A stretch of 10,197 nt of DNA, taken from Thermoanaerobaculia bacterium. GTDB lineage: Bacteria; Acidobacteriota; Thermoanaerobaculia; UBA5066. Shown piece after piece: positions 1-7,679 of the stretch (positions are counted from its first letter, which is position 1; every line of letters starts with the position of its first letter). Under the pieces are notes generated by a model. That model was given only the letters and a program-made list of their open reading frames with translations. It was not told the DNA's origin and made no database searches. Position numbers and translations under genes: made by a program. The DNA is taken from the NCBI GenBank assembly GCA_023717585.1, contig JAMQPJ010000400.1:1-10197 (forward strand), given 5' to 3'.

Positions 1-1
1 C

Positions 2-1492
2 ACGCTCTCGGACGTCTATTCGCTCGGCGTCCTGCTCTACCTCCTCATCACCGGAAAGAAACCCTACGCCGACTCTTCCGAGCCCTCCGCGGTCCTGCAT
101 GCCGTCCTGACCGAGGAGCCGGTGCGGCCGCGCGCGCGGAACCCGGCCCTTCCGCGTGACGTCGAGGAGGTTCTCCTGAAGGCGCTCCGGAAGGAACCAG
201 AGCAGCGGTACGGCTCCGTCGAGCAGTTCGCGGGCGACGTGGGCCGCTTTCTCGCCGGTTATCCCGTCGCCGTGCGGCACGGGGGCACCGTCTACCGGGC
301 GCGGAAGTTCGTGAAACGGCATTGGGTCGGCCTTGCGGCGGCCGCCGCGGTGGCGGCAGCGCTCGTGGCGGGCTTGCTCGTCGCCAACCAGCAGCGGCGC
401 ATCGCCGTGCGGCGCTTCGACGATCTCCGCAAGCTCGCCAGGGCCGTCATGTTCGACCTGCACGATTCGATCGCGACCCTGCCGGGGTCGACGAAAGTCC
501 GGGAAAAACTCGTGCGGACGGGCCTCGAGTACGTCGACGCCCTCGTCGCGGACGGGTCCCTGAATCCCGACCTGCAGCGCGAGGTGGCGGCCAGCTACGC
601 GCGGCTCGGCGCGGTGCAAGGGGGGGCGAACTCCAACCTCGGCGACGTCGCCGGCGCGCAGCAGAGCTTCCGGAAGGCCATCCGCGTCTCGGGAGCGCTC
701 GTGGCCTCGCGGTTCTCGACCGACGAGGACCGTCTCCAGCTCGCGCAGCTCCATCTGGCGCTGGGACAGATCGGGGGGGACGGGTTCGAGGAAGAGTTCA
801 CCGAGGCCCTCCGGATCGAGAAGGAGCTTCTCGGCCGCCGGCCCGACGATTTCGGCGCACGCCAGGCGCTGTCGGCCACGTACGCGTCGCTCTCGGCGGC
901 GCACGCCAACCGGAAGGACTACGTGCGGGCGCTGGAGGAGCGCCGCCTCGCTCACGCGATCCTCGAGGACCTCGCGAAGGAAAAGCCCGGCGACTCCCAC
1001 GTGCGGCGCGAGCTCGCCCTGAGCTGCAAGTACTTCGGCTCGCTCCTGCAGCGCGGCAAGGACCTGCCGGGCGCCCTCCAGCTCTACGAGCGGGCCGTCG
1101 CAATCGACGAGGAGCGCCTGCGCGCCGACGCGAACAGCGCGCTCGTGCGGCTGGACCTCTCGTACAGCCTCGGCTCTGTGAGCGCCTGCCTCGGCGAGAT
1201 GGGGGACCTGCCGCGCGCGATCGCGTTTCGCGAGCGGGCGACCGCTCTCCGCGAGGAGATGGCCGCGGCGGATCCGGCGGACCGCTGGGCGAACCTCGGG
1301 TTCGCCCGAAGTCTCGGCCGTCTCTCGGATCTTCAGGAGCGAAACGGCGACGTCCTGTACGCCCGCGCGACGCGCGTCCGCTCTCTCGCCATCCTCCGTT
1401 CGTGGCGGGACAAGGATCCCGGGAACGCGGAACTCGCCAAGGAGATCGCGGCGGGAGAAGCGGAGCTCGCGGGGCTGCCGCGTCGCCCCTGA
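2..1492 (+). CDS. Membrane Ser/Thr protein kinase with TPR-like C-terminal region (5' end missing)
   Basis: The first 120 bases are open in frame with the rest of the gene and encode the end of a Hanks-type kinase domain. SDVYSLGVLLY at visible residues 3-13 is subdomain IX with its Asp, and EQRY at 67-70 supplies the subdomain XI Arg. ATP-binding and catalytic loops lie outside the window. One hydrophobic Ala/Val/Leu-rich segment follows at about residues 108-128 (bases 323-385), so the kinase should be cytoplasmic and the rest across the membrane. The remaining ~365 residues are helical with repeated TPR-like stretches ending in alternating Ala/Leu/Tyr patterns, such as GDLPRAIAFRERA, probably for protein binding. 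The architecture is common in Acidobacteriota and Planctomycetes. The stop is TGA at 1490. The gene converges on the secreted-protein gene 67 bp away. The signal it senses cannot be read from the sequence. Confidence 0.9.
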   Translation, partial: TLSDVYSLGVLLYLLITGKKPYADSSEPSAVLHAVLTEEPVRPRARNPALPRDVEEVLLKALRKEPEQRYGSVEQFAGDVGRFLAGYPVAVRHGGTVYRARKFVKRHWVGLAAAAAVAAALVAGLLVANQQRRIAVRRFDDLRKLARAVMFDLHDSIATLPGSTKVREKLVRTGLEYVDALVADGSLNPDLQREVAASYARLGAVQGGANSNLGDVAGAQQSFRKAIRVSGALVASRFSTDEDRLQLAQLHLALGQIGGDGFEEEFTEALRIEKELLGRRPDDFGARQALSATYASLSAAHANRKDYVRALEERRLAHAILEDLAKEKPGDSHVRRELALSCKYFGSLLQRGKDLPGALQLYERAVAIDEERLRADANSALVRLDLSYSLGSVSACLGEMGDLPRAIAFRERATALREEMAAADPADRWANLGFARSLGRLSDLQERNGDVLYARATRVRSLAILRSWRDKDPGNAELAKEIAAGEAELAGLPRRP

Positions 1493-1530
1493 GGATCAGG
1501 TCCGGAGTGAGAGGCCTTCCCGGCGGACGA

Positions 1531-1555
1531 GAAGGGCGATCGACGAGGACCCTTC
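1531..1555. terminator. Weak inverted repeat between convergent genes
   Basis: GAAGGG at 1531-1536 and CCCTTC at 1550-1555 are perfect complements with a 13-base loop, in the 67-bp gap between the kinase stop and the stop of the opposing gene. The position suits a bidirectional terminator. The stem is only 6 bp and no T-run follows on either strand, so this is a weak candidate. Confidence 0.2.
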
Positions 1556-1559
1556 CGCG

Positions 1560-4274
1560 TCAGTGACAGCCCGCCGACGCAACCGGCCTCAGAGAGAGCT
1601 CGACCCTCTCGGTATAAACACCCACAGTCACGGCGGGGAGAGGGTGTCTGCCCTCCGTCATCTCGGCAATGTCGATGATGTCGCTCCACTTAATCTCCGG
1701 GAGGCGGTGGGGGTATCCCAAATCGTCCGTCCACTGAAAGACGCCCATCGAAACATCGTGCCCGAGAGACATGACGAAGACATCCTTCTCTGTGTCGTAA
1801 GCGCCACTCGCTAGCCACAGGTTCAGGCCCTTGCCCTCGCTGATTCGGTCGACCTGGCCCTTGACCTGGGCACATTTCACCGGAGCGTCGGAATAGGGCT
1901 CGGGAACTCCCTTAGACCCCTCCGATAGCCCGAAGTAGTCCGTGACGTGCAGGAGCATTGAGTTGGAAAACACGCCGTGCAGGGACGCATAAAGGAACTC
2001 ATTGGGACACCTGATATCAACCTCGAGCCGTGCAGTGACGAGCCAGTCGCGCGGGAGGATGCGCACCGTCGAGAAGAGCAGCACGGCAGCGGGCGAGCGC
2101 CCGAACTCGTCCCTGAGCCTGACCACCACGGAGACGGGATTACCCGGCGGAGGGCAGTCAGGGGCGGTGTATCGGGCGGACTGGTCGAAGTCGGTGATCG
2201 AGCCCACCGAGCTGTTTCCCAGGAACACGCCGTTGACGTACCAGGAATACGTAACCTCGTTCGGATTGACCGGCACGCTCAGCGGCGAGGAACCCGGGTA
2301 GCTGCTTGCCGAAGAGGACAAGCCCACGGTGTACACGACTAGGCTCACGCTCTGGTTCGTCAGGATTGTCTTCCTGGCAGGGTAGAGCCGGAAGGCGCTG
2401 AAGGGAGCCCAAACCTCCGGGGATGTTTCCGCGAGCGGGTGGGGAGACGTGGATGCCGTCACCGTCGCCGTCGACGTGATCGGCACCGTGAGCGTCCGCG
2501 CAGCCCCGCTCACCGCGCCGCCCGTGGCGACGAACCAGCGGCCGCCGCTCTGGAACGCAAGGCCCAGCGCACCGGAAGCGCTCCCCGCGAGGTCCTCGCT
2601 GTCGAACTGAAAGACGAGCGTTGCAGCCTTGGCGAAGCTCAGGCCGCCAGGGAAGATCCTGTAGCTGGCGCCCATTCCTTGCGGCGCTTCGTTGGAGGGA
2701 TTCGTCTCCACGGAGATCGTGACGCTCGACATCAGAGCACCCGCCGGCACTCTGAGTGTCAGGCGGCCGTCGTCGGATCGGATCGAACCTCCTTGCGGAC
2801 CGATCGTGGCCGAGGACGGAATGCTCAGCGGCAGCGTCGCGATCGGCGTCACGACCGGGTCACCCGAGAGGTTGTCGATCGAGGAGTCGAAGGCGTCGAG
2901 GCTGCCGGCCGTGACCTTGACGCGCAGTGTCGCGTCGGGCGGGATCGTGACGGTCGGGAAGAGATCCTGGATGCCTGGCTGCGCCCAGCCGAACGCGCCG
3001 AGCGAGGCCGTGGTCGTCGCCACGGTCGTTCCGTCCGCTGTCGCGAGCGTGAGGGCGTAGCTCGCGCCGTCCGCTCCGGCCGCGAAGCCGACGTTCGTCC
3101 GGAAGGCCGTGTCCTGCCGGATCCCGGTGATTGCGGCGCCGGCGTCCGCCGAAGTCAGAAACGAAAGAACCGGCACCGGCTTCTGCTGCGCGCCGAACGT
3201 GCCGGGGTTCGCCCCTGTTGGATCCACGTTGCTCGTGCGGCACAGGATCGCGACGGGCCAGTCGGACTCGAACCTCAGAGCGCCCGCGGACCCGACCGGA
3301 AGGCCGAGGAGCGAGTCGAGGACGTCGACGACGTCACGGATCTTTCCGGAAGGCAACGTGAATGACGCCGTCGCGGGCGAGGGGTTCGCGTTTCCGCTCG
3401 CGTGGAACGAGACCTTTATGGTCGCCTCCGTGTCCGTTGGGTTGTACAAGCGTCCGTCCGTCCGGAAGAAGGCGTTGTTCCGCCCGTTCGCCCGCGCGAC
3501 GCCATTGACGAGGACGTCCTGTCTTCCGCCCGGCAAGTCCTCGAACGCGAAGAGCGAGCTATCGCCGGTGACGTTGTCGACGACGACCGCGTAGCCGGCC
3601 GCCCGGCCGCGCGTCACGGTGACCTGCGCGCGAGCGACGCTCACGGCTCCGGCGAAGCTCCCCACGGAGAACTGCTGGAGGCCCGGGACCTCCAGTGAGT
3701 AGTCTTGATGACCACGCTCGATTCCGTCCGCGTCGTAGACGGTCACGGTCGCCGCTCCGCCCGTCGGGTCCGGAAAGACGAGGGCGATGTTCGTGCGGTA
3801 CCCGGAGGAGCCCGCCGCGTCCTGGCTGATCCAGAGCGCGTCGCCCGAGTCGCCCGGCGAGAGTAGGCGGTCGTCGGCGAAGACCGGGAGTGCGACCCCG
3901 TAGGTGCCGGTCTGAGAGGCGTTGTACGTCCGGGCGCGCACGAGAAGGGCCTGATCCGAGGAGATCGAAAGCGCTCCCGCGACGCCGGCGAGGCCGAAGA
4001 GAGAACTCACGACGTTGAGAGACACGACGGTCTGGCCTGGGGCGAGGGACAGTGTTCTGGGCGCCACCCCGGACGCGGGGAGGAACGAGACCACGGCCTG
4101 TGCCGGCGCCGTTCCGGGGTTCGTCAGGGTGACGTCGGACACGAACTTCGTGCCGTTGAGCCCGGAGGCATTGACGGTGCCGGGGACCGTCCATGACGCG
4201 GCGGCCGCGACGCGTCCGGCCCCGATCGAGGCGAGCGTGAGAAGCAATCCGACGAACAGTCTTCGTGTCGACAT
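1560..4274 (-). CDS. Secreted multidomain protein: two ~220-residue repeat units, ZU5-like and Ig-like domains, unique C-terminus
   Basis: The product is 904 residues. The ATG at 4274 is chosen because GGGAGG lies 7 bases upstream and a clear signal peptide follows: MSTRR, a hydrophobic core, then an Ala-rich cleavage region near residue 26. Residues 27-249 and about 262-482 are two copies of one unit. Each has a beta-rich half with NPG or NPT near its start and GAL...SD near its end, then GT(Y/F)G, then QD..(Y/F)RTN. Residues 488-605 resemble a ZU5 domain (GGSIRSDDGRLTLRVPAGAL). Residues 622-740 are Ig-like, with YSWYVNG and ARYTAP. Residues 741-904 match nothing I recognise; their Cys residues include C756, C801 and C903. 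The protein is probably extracellular or surface-attached, with a binding or adhesive role inferred only from architecture. No catalytic motif, LPXTG or C-terminal sorting signal was recognised. A shorter relative sits at 9732-10197. The last third has lower GC than the rest. Confidence 0.85.
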   Translation of the reverse strand: MSTRRLFVGLLLTLASIGAGRVAAAASWTVPGTVNASGLNGTKFVSDVTLTNPGTAPAQAVVSFLPASGVAPRTLSLAPGQTVVSLNVVSSLFGLAGVAGALSISSDQALLVRARTYNASQTGTYGVALPVFADDRLLSPGDSGDALWISQDAAGSSGYRTNIALVFPDPTGGAATVTVYDADGIERGHQDYSLEVPGLQQFSVGSFAGAVSVARAQVTVTRGRAAGYAVVVDNVTGDSSLFAFEDLPGGRQDVLVNGVARANGRNNAFFRTDGRLYNPTDTEATIKVSFHASGNANPSPATASFTLPSGKIRDVVDVLDSLLGLPVGSAGALRFESDWPVAILCRTSNVDPTGANPGTFGAQQKPVPVLSFLTSADAGAAITGIRQDTAFRTNVGFAAGADGASYALTLATADGTTVATTTASLGAFGWAQPGIQDLFPTVTIPPDATLRVKVTAGSLDAFDSSIDNLSGDPVVTPIATLPLSIPSSATIGPQGGSIRSDDGRLTLRVPAGALMSSVTISVETNPSNEAPQGMGASYRIFPGGLSFAKAATLVFQFDSEDLAGSASGALGLAFQSGGRWFVATGGAVSGAARTLTVPITSTATVTASTSPHPLAETSPEVWAPFSAFRLYPARKTILTNQSVSLVVYTVGLSSSASSYPGSSPLSVPVNPNEVTYSWYVNGVFLGNSSVGSITDFDQSARYTAPDCPPPGNPVSVVVRLRDEFGRSPAAVLLFSTVRILPRDWLVTARLEVDIRCPNEFLYASLHGVFSNSMLLHVTDYFGLSEGSKGVPEPYSDAPVKCAQVKGQVDRISEGKGLNLWLASGAYDTEKDVFVMSLGHDVSMGVFQWTDDLGYPHRLPEIKWSDIIDIAEMTEGRHPLPAVTVGVYTERVELSLRPVASAGCH
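2829..4196 (-). repeat. Two diverged in-frame copies of a ~220-residue beta-rich unit
   Basis: The unit at residues 27-249 (4196 to 3528) recurs at about residues 262-482 (3491 to 2829). Matching landmarks are GALSISSDQALLVRARTYN versus GALRFESDWPVAILCRTSN, GTYGVALPV versus GTFGAQQKPVPV, and QDAAGSSGYRTN versus GIRQDTAFRTN. The similarity is visible only at protein level, so the duplication is old. A third copy lies in the partial gene at 9732-10197. Confidence 0.75.
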
Positions 4275-4276
4275 GG

Positions 4277-4293
4277 GCGCCTCCCGGAGGCGC
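4277..4293 (-). promoter_or_regulatory. Palindrome enclosing the ribosome binding site of the secreted-protein gene
   Basis: GCGCCTCC, one central base and GGAGGCGC form a perfect inverted repeat that ends 2 bases before the ATG at 4274. In RNA it can fold as a 6-bp stem with a 5-base loop that hides part of the GGGAGG Shine-Dalgarno sequence. It could reduce initiation unless opened, which is inference. Confidence 0.4.
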
Positions 4294-4396
4294 TCGCGGT
4301 TCCGCCCCCGCAGAGACATGCGCAAACGGGGCATTTTTCTTTCAGGGCTTCCGTCGGACGGTCGTGCCGGGAGACGCCGACGATCCGTAGAATGAC

Positions 4397-4403
4397 GGAG
4401 GGG
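4397..4403 (+). promoter_or_regulatory. Strong ribosome binding site of the BFD-type gene
   Basis: GGAGGGG lies 5 bases before the ATG at 4409 and decides that start. Confidence 0.6.
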
Positions 4404-4408
4404 AACGC

Positions 4409-4648
4409 ATGTCCGCCGCCCGACCGCTCACCACCGAAGAAAAACGGCAGCTCATGCTGCTGAAGTTCCGTCCCGTGTGCATCTGCAACACGATCCGCGG
4501 TCCGCGCGTGAAGGAAGCGATCGACCGCGGCGCCCGGACGGTGGACGATGTGGCGAAGGCCACTGGCTGCACGACGGGGGAGTGCAGGGGCGAGCGCTGC
4601 CGCCCCGTGATCGAGGCGATGCTCGCGGAAGTTCAGGCGAAGCTGTAG
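4409..4648 (+). CDS. BFD-type [2Fe-2S]-binding protein
   Basis: The 79-residue product matches the BFD-like [2Fe-2S] fold known from bacterioferritin-associated ferredoxin and from NirB/NifU-type domains. CIC at residues 24-26 supplies the first pair of ligands. A helical stretch follows (residues 31-51), then C54, C59 and C64, with a helical tail. E. coli Bfd has CxC followed about 31 residues later by CxxC. Here C59 falls at about that distance but its partner C64 is four residues further on, and C54 is an extra Cys. The ATG is supported by GGAGGGG at 4397-4403, 5 bases upstream. The 3' end overlaps the opposing [4Fe-4S] gene by 16 bp. The likely role is small electron carrier or iron handling; the partner is unknown and no ferritin gene is nearby. 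Confidence 0.8.
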   Translation: MSAARPLTTEEKRQLMLLKFRPVCICNTIRGPRVKEAIDRGARTVDDVAKATGCTTGECRGERCRPVIEAMLAEVQAKL

Positions 4649-5298
4649 GTGCCCGCGACGAGCTTCTTGAGGACGTCTTCCGTCTCGGCCTTGCCGGGGA
4701 CGCAGAGGGTGATGTCCTTCTCGGTGCCGTTCGCGATGGCCTTCGCGTAGCCCTCGCAGTCGTACCCGCAGGCCGTGCAGTCCGTCTGCGCCATGGCCGC
4801 GTAGAGCTTGAGCGCGAGGTCGCCCCCCTTCGCCATCTCCATGCGCTTCGCGAGCGGGATCGTCTCGTCGTGGAACGCGGGCGCGTCCTTCCGGACGGCA
4901 GGCTTCGCGACCACGTCGTCCTTCTTGTCGGTGTACTCCCAGCTCCCGAACGAGAAGCACTTCGGACAATGGAACTGCCAGTCCCATTCGTTCGGAAAGC
5001 GGACCGCCGGCGTGCGCGTGACGACGAGCGCCTCGAAGTCCTGGGGGCAGACCGGGTTCTCGCGTTCCTTGGCGTCGCGCACCATGGACTTGATGTGCCC
5101 GGCCGAGAACTCGATCTGGCGCGGCTTCTGGTCGAAGCGGAGGTGTTCTCCCGCGCGGCCGATCATGACGACCTGCGGATTGAAACTGCGATCCACGAAG
5201 AACGCGCGCATCGGGCGGCCTGTCTTCGGGGACGGGACGGGCTGGCCCGACCAGAACTTGTTCAGGAGCGCCGCGCTCTCTTCGTACGTGAGTCTCAT
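4633..5298 (-). CDS. Protein with a C-terminal [4Fe-4S] cluster motif
   Basis: The product is 221 residues. The C-terminus has Cys174, Cys177, Cys181 and Cys199 in a CTACGYDC...YAKAI...LCVPG context. This is the CxxCGYxxC...CxPG [4Fe-4S] signature of the domain seen in RnfB-type ferredoxins, the corrinoid iron-sulfur protein and some sulfite reductase flavoproteins. A Leu-rich helix (EDVLKKL) follows, as usual for that domain. The first ~165 residues are not recognised; they contain a lone VCPQD Cys and a CPKC pair, which may bind metal. No signal peptide or membrane segment is visible, so the protein is likely cytoplasmic. The gene starts 9 bp after the hydrolase stop codon, so the two are probably co-transcribed. 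It has no clear Shine-Dalgarno sequence. The opposing [2Fe-2S] gene overlaps its 3' end, so the locus has a redox flavour. Confidence 0.8.
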   Translation of the reverse strand: MRLTYEESAALLNKFWSGQPVPSPKTGRPMRAFFVDRSFNPQVVMIGRAGEHLRFDQKPRQIEFSAGHIKSMVRDAKERENPVCPQDFEALVVTRTPAVRFPNEWDWQFHCPKCFSFGSWEYTDKKDDVVAKPAVRKDAPAFHDETIPLAKRMEMAKGGDLALKLYAAMAQTDCTACGYDCEGYAKAIANGTEKDITLCVPGKAETEDVLKKLVAGTYSFA

Positions 5299-5307
5299 GT
5301 GCAGGGA

Positions 5308-5970
5308 TTATAGCGGCCGGTAATTCGGATCTCCGACGAAGGGATTCCGCCGGCCCTCCTCGGCGATCGTCGTCTCCGGGCCGTGTCCCGGGATGACGCG
5401 CAGGGCGCCCGGAAGGGTCAGGAGACGCTCCTTGATGGACTCCAGAATCTGCGGCGTCGATCCTCCCCAGAGGTCCGTCCGGCCTATGGAACGCCGGAAG
5501 AGGGTGTCGCCGGAAAAGAGCACGTCGCCGTCCTCGCACGCCATCCGGAAGCAGAGGCTGCCCGGCGTGTGGCCGGGCGTGTGCAGGACCTCGAGCTGGT
5601 CCTTGCCGCAGGCGACGCGGTCGCCCTGCACGAGGAGCCGGTCGACCATGCTGGGTGCCTCGAACTTCAGGCCGAAGGCTGCTCCCTGTTCGGCGAGATT
5701 CTGGTAGAGCGGGCGGTCGCCTTCGTGCATGAGGATCGGCGCTCCGGTGATGCGCTTGAGGAGACCCGAGCAGCCCACATGATCGAAGTGCGCGTGCGTG
5801 TGGACGAGAGCGACGGGATGGAACCCGCTCCCCGCCAGCGCCTCGAGGATGCGGTCGGGCTCGTCGCCGGGGTCCACGACGATGGCCTCCTTCGTGCCGG
5901 GATCGCCCACGATGGAGCAATTGCAGGCGAACTGGCCGACCTCGAAGGAGTCGATGACGAAGAGGCCCAT
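5308..5970 (-). CDS. Metallo-beta-lactamase-fold hydrolase, YcbL/glyoxalase II-like
   Basis: The 220-residue product is full length for short glyoxalase II-like hydrolases. It has the complete metal-binding set: THAHFDH (His59, His61, Asp63, His64), His134 in HTPGHTPGS, Asp155 in FSGDTLF and His196 in IPGHGPET. The family hydrolyses thioesters such as S-D-lactoylglutathione with a binuclear metal site. The short length and the GHGPETTIAEEGRRNPF ending resemble the YcbL type rather than classical GloB with its C-terminal glutathione-binding domain, so the true substrate is open. No signal peptide is seen. The ATG at 5970 has no good Shine-Dalgarno sequence; a GATAAT box sits 9 bases upstream. 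The gene leads a two-gene unit with the [4Fe-4S] gene and diverges from the membrane-protein gene. Confidence 0.9.
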   Translation of the reverse strand: MGLFVIDSFEVGQFACNCSIVGDPGTKEAIVVDPGDEPDRILEALAGSGFHPVALVHTHAHFDHVGCSGLLKRITGAPILMHEGDRPLYQNLAEQGAAFGLKFEAPSMVDRLLVQGDRVACGKDQLEVLHTPGHTPGSLCFRMACEDGDVLFSGDTLFRRSIGRTDLWGGSTPQILESIKERLLTLPGALRVIPGHGPETTIAEEGRRNPFVGDPNYRPL

Positions 5971-6009
5971 CTCGCCCGGATTATCCCGCTAGACTCGTGG
6001 AAATGTCGC
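5971..6009. promoter_or_regulatory. Back-to-back promoters between hydrolase and membrane-protein genes
   Basis: Only 32 bp separate the two ATGs. On the - strand GCGACA (complement of 6004-6009) and GATAAT (complement of 5980-5985) are 18 bases apart, a fair sigma-70-like pair whose start site would fall 2-4 bases before the hydrolase ATG. On the + strand TAGACT at 5990-5995 sits 7 bases before the ATG at 6003. Neither gene has a clear Shine-Dalgarno sequence, so transcripts may be leaderless or nearly so. Confidence 0.35.
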
Positions 6010-6551
6010 TGCCTGATTTCCTGCTCGAGGCGTCACGAGTCCTGATCGGGCTCGGGCTCTCGGTTTTCGTCGGCGTTCCGCTGGTTTGGCTGGTCGGGCG
6101 GATGACGCGAGGGGAGGGGGAGGAGGAGAAAGAGAGAGATTTCTTAGAAGGAGGAGAGGACGCCCCCGCTCCACCGGAGCGGTCTCTCCCTCTTCCCTTT
6201 CTAAGCAAATCTTCCTCTTCTTCTTCTTCCTCCCCTGCGCTCGGCCGGGCGCGGTTCGTAGCGGCCGGGGGGCTGCTCCTCGGCGTGCTCCTCGAAGTGC
6301 AGGTCATGGGCAGCGGGCTGCCTCCCCGGCACGTGTGGCGGGCGGGAGTCCTGTTCCTGCTCATCGCCTCCCTCGTCTCCTCCGTCATGATCGTGCGTCC
6401 CTGGGAACGCTACTACCGCGAGAAGTCGCTGGCCTTCGAAGAAAACTCCCGGCAGCCCTGGGTGAGTCGAGCCGATGCCGCGCGGAGCCGGGCGGCGCGC
6501 ATCGATCTTTTCGGCTTTCTCGCCGCGCTCGCCGCGGTCGTTCTGGGATGA
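6003..6551 (+). CDS. Small integral membrane protein of unknown function
   Basis: The 182-residue product is not recognised. Four hydrophobic segments are visible: about residues 10-31 (LIGLGLSVFVGVPLVWLVG), 86-105, 115-132 (VLFLLIASLVSSVMIV) and a final one at the C-terminus (LFGFLAALAAVVL). Between the first two lies a low-complexity linker with an acidic run (GEGEEEKERD) and eight consecutive Ser. The linker coincides with the long DNA palindrome at 6116-6236 and may be an insertion. The start could be ATG 6003 or GTG 5997; ATG is preferred. The stop is 7 bp before the threonine aldolase ATG, so the two genes are probably co-transcribed, with no evident functional link. It is coding because frame, hydrophobic pattern and tight spacing agree. 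Confidence 0.7.
   Translation: MSLPDFLLEASRVLIGLGLSVFVGVPLVWLVGRMTRGEGEEEKERDFLEGGEDAPAPPERSLPLPFLSKSSSSSSSSPALGRARFVAAGGLLLGVLLEVQVMGSGLPPRHVWRAGVLFLLIASLVSSVMIVRPWERYYREKSLAFEENSRQPWVSRADAARSRAARIDLFGFLAALAAVVLG
6116..6236. repeat. ~120-nt imperfect palindrome (purine arm, perfect hairpin core, pyrimidine arm)
   Basis: The centre is a perfect 7-bp stem, CCGCTCC at 6166-6172 and GGAGCGG at 6176-6182, with the loop ACC. The left flank 6116-6160 is nearly all purine and the right flank 6187-6236 nearly all pyrimidine. They pair along almost their whole length with small bulges, including GATTTCTTAGAAGG (6138-6151) against CTTTCTAAGCAAATC (6197-6211). The element lies in frame inside the membrane-protein gene and encodes its hydrophilic linker. 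Confidence 0.65.
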
Positions 6552-6558
6552 TCCCGCC

Positions 6559-7605
<1,047 letters not shown>

Positions 7606-7643
7606 GGCCCGTCGGGACCGGGTGCTCGTCGGCCCGCCTCCTC

Positions 7644-7667
7644 GCCCCTCTTACCTTCTAAGAAATC
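7644..7667 (-). repeat. TTCTTAGAAGG element in the convergent intergenic gap
   Basis: On the - strand this reads GATTTCTTAGAAGGTAAGAG followed by GGGCGAG. The first 14 bases equal 6138-6151. It lies in the 74-bp gap between the threonine aldolase stop and the GAPDH stop. No T-run terminator is visible in that gap, so the element or its pairing with 7426-7452 may serve the 3' ends. Confidence 0.55.
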
Positions 7668-7679
7668 CTCTCCGGTCCG

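Larger units (their letters stand above)
4275..4408. promoter_or_regulatory. Divergent intergenic region between secreted protein and BFD-type gene
   Basis: These 134 bp should hold promoters for both genes. On the + side TAGAAT at 4388-4393 resembles a -10 box, 15 bases before the ATG, but no convincing -35 lies 16-18 bases upstream. On the - side no standard promoter was found. An odd palindrome, CCGTCGGACGG (4351-4361), could be an operator. A perfect 17-base palindrome at 4277-4293 covers the Shine-Dalgarno sequence of the secreted-protein gene. Confidence 0.4.

Noticed and set aside
2439..3365. 308-codon + strand frame antisense to the secreted protein
   Set aside because: It is Arg-rich without motifs and opposes a gene with signal peptide, repeat units and recognisable domains.
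4305..4331. Riboswitch-like leader for the secreted-protein gene
   Set aside because: CCCCG/CGGGG can pair across a 16-base loop, but the stem is short and no known riboswitch consensus could be recognised.
4275..4334. Earlier ATG at 4334 for the secreted protein
   Set aside because: The added 20 residues are charged and would sit before the signal peptide. The ATG at 4274 has a good Shine-Dalgarno sequence and a normal signal peptide directly after it.
4124..5920. 598-codon open frame on the - strand across three genes
   Set aside because: It runs out of frame through the hydrolase and [4Fe-4S] genes and into the secreted-protein region. Its product is Arg/Gly/Pro-rich with no domain, as expected for shadow frames in GC-rich DNA.
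6111..6236. Purine/pyrimidine tract as sign of a non-coding gap in the membrane-protein gene
   Set aside because: The frame stays open through it, and hydrophobic segments before and after are in the same frame, so it is part of the coding region.
6475..6558. Earlier ATG at 6475 for the threonine aldolase
   Set aside because: It lies inside the membrane-protein gene in another frame. The family begins close to FRSDT, which fits the ATG at 6559.
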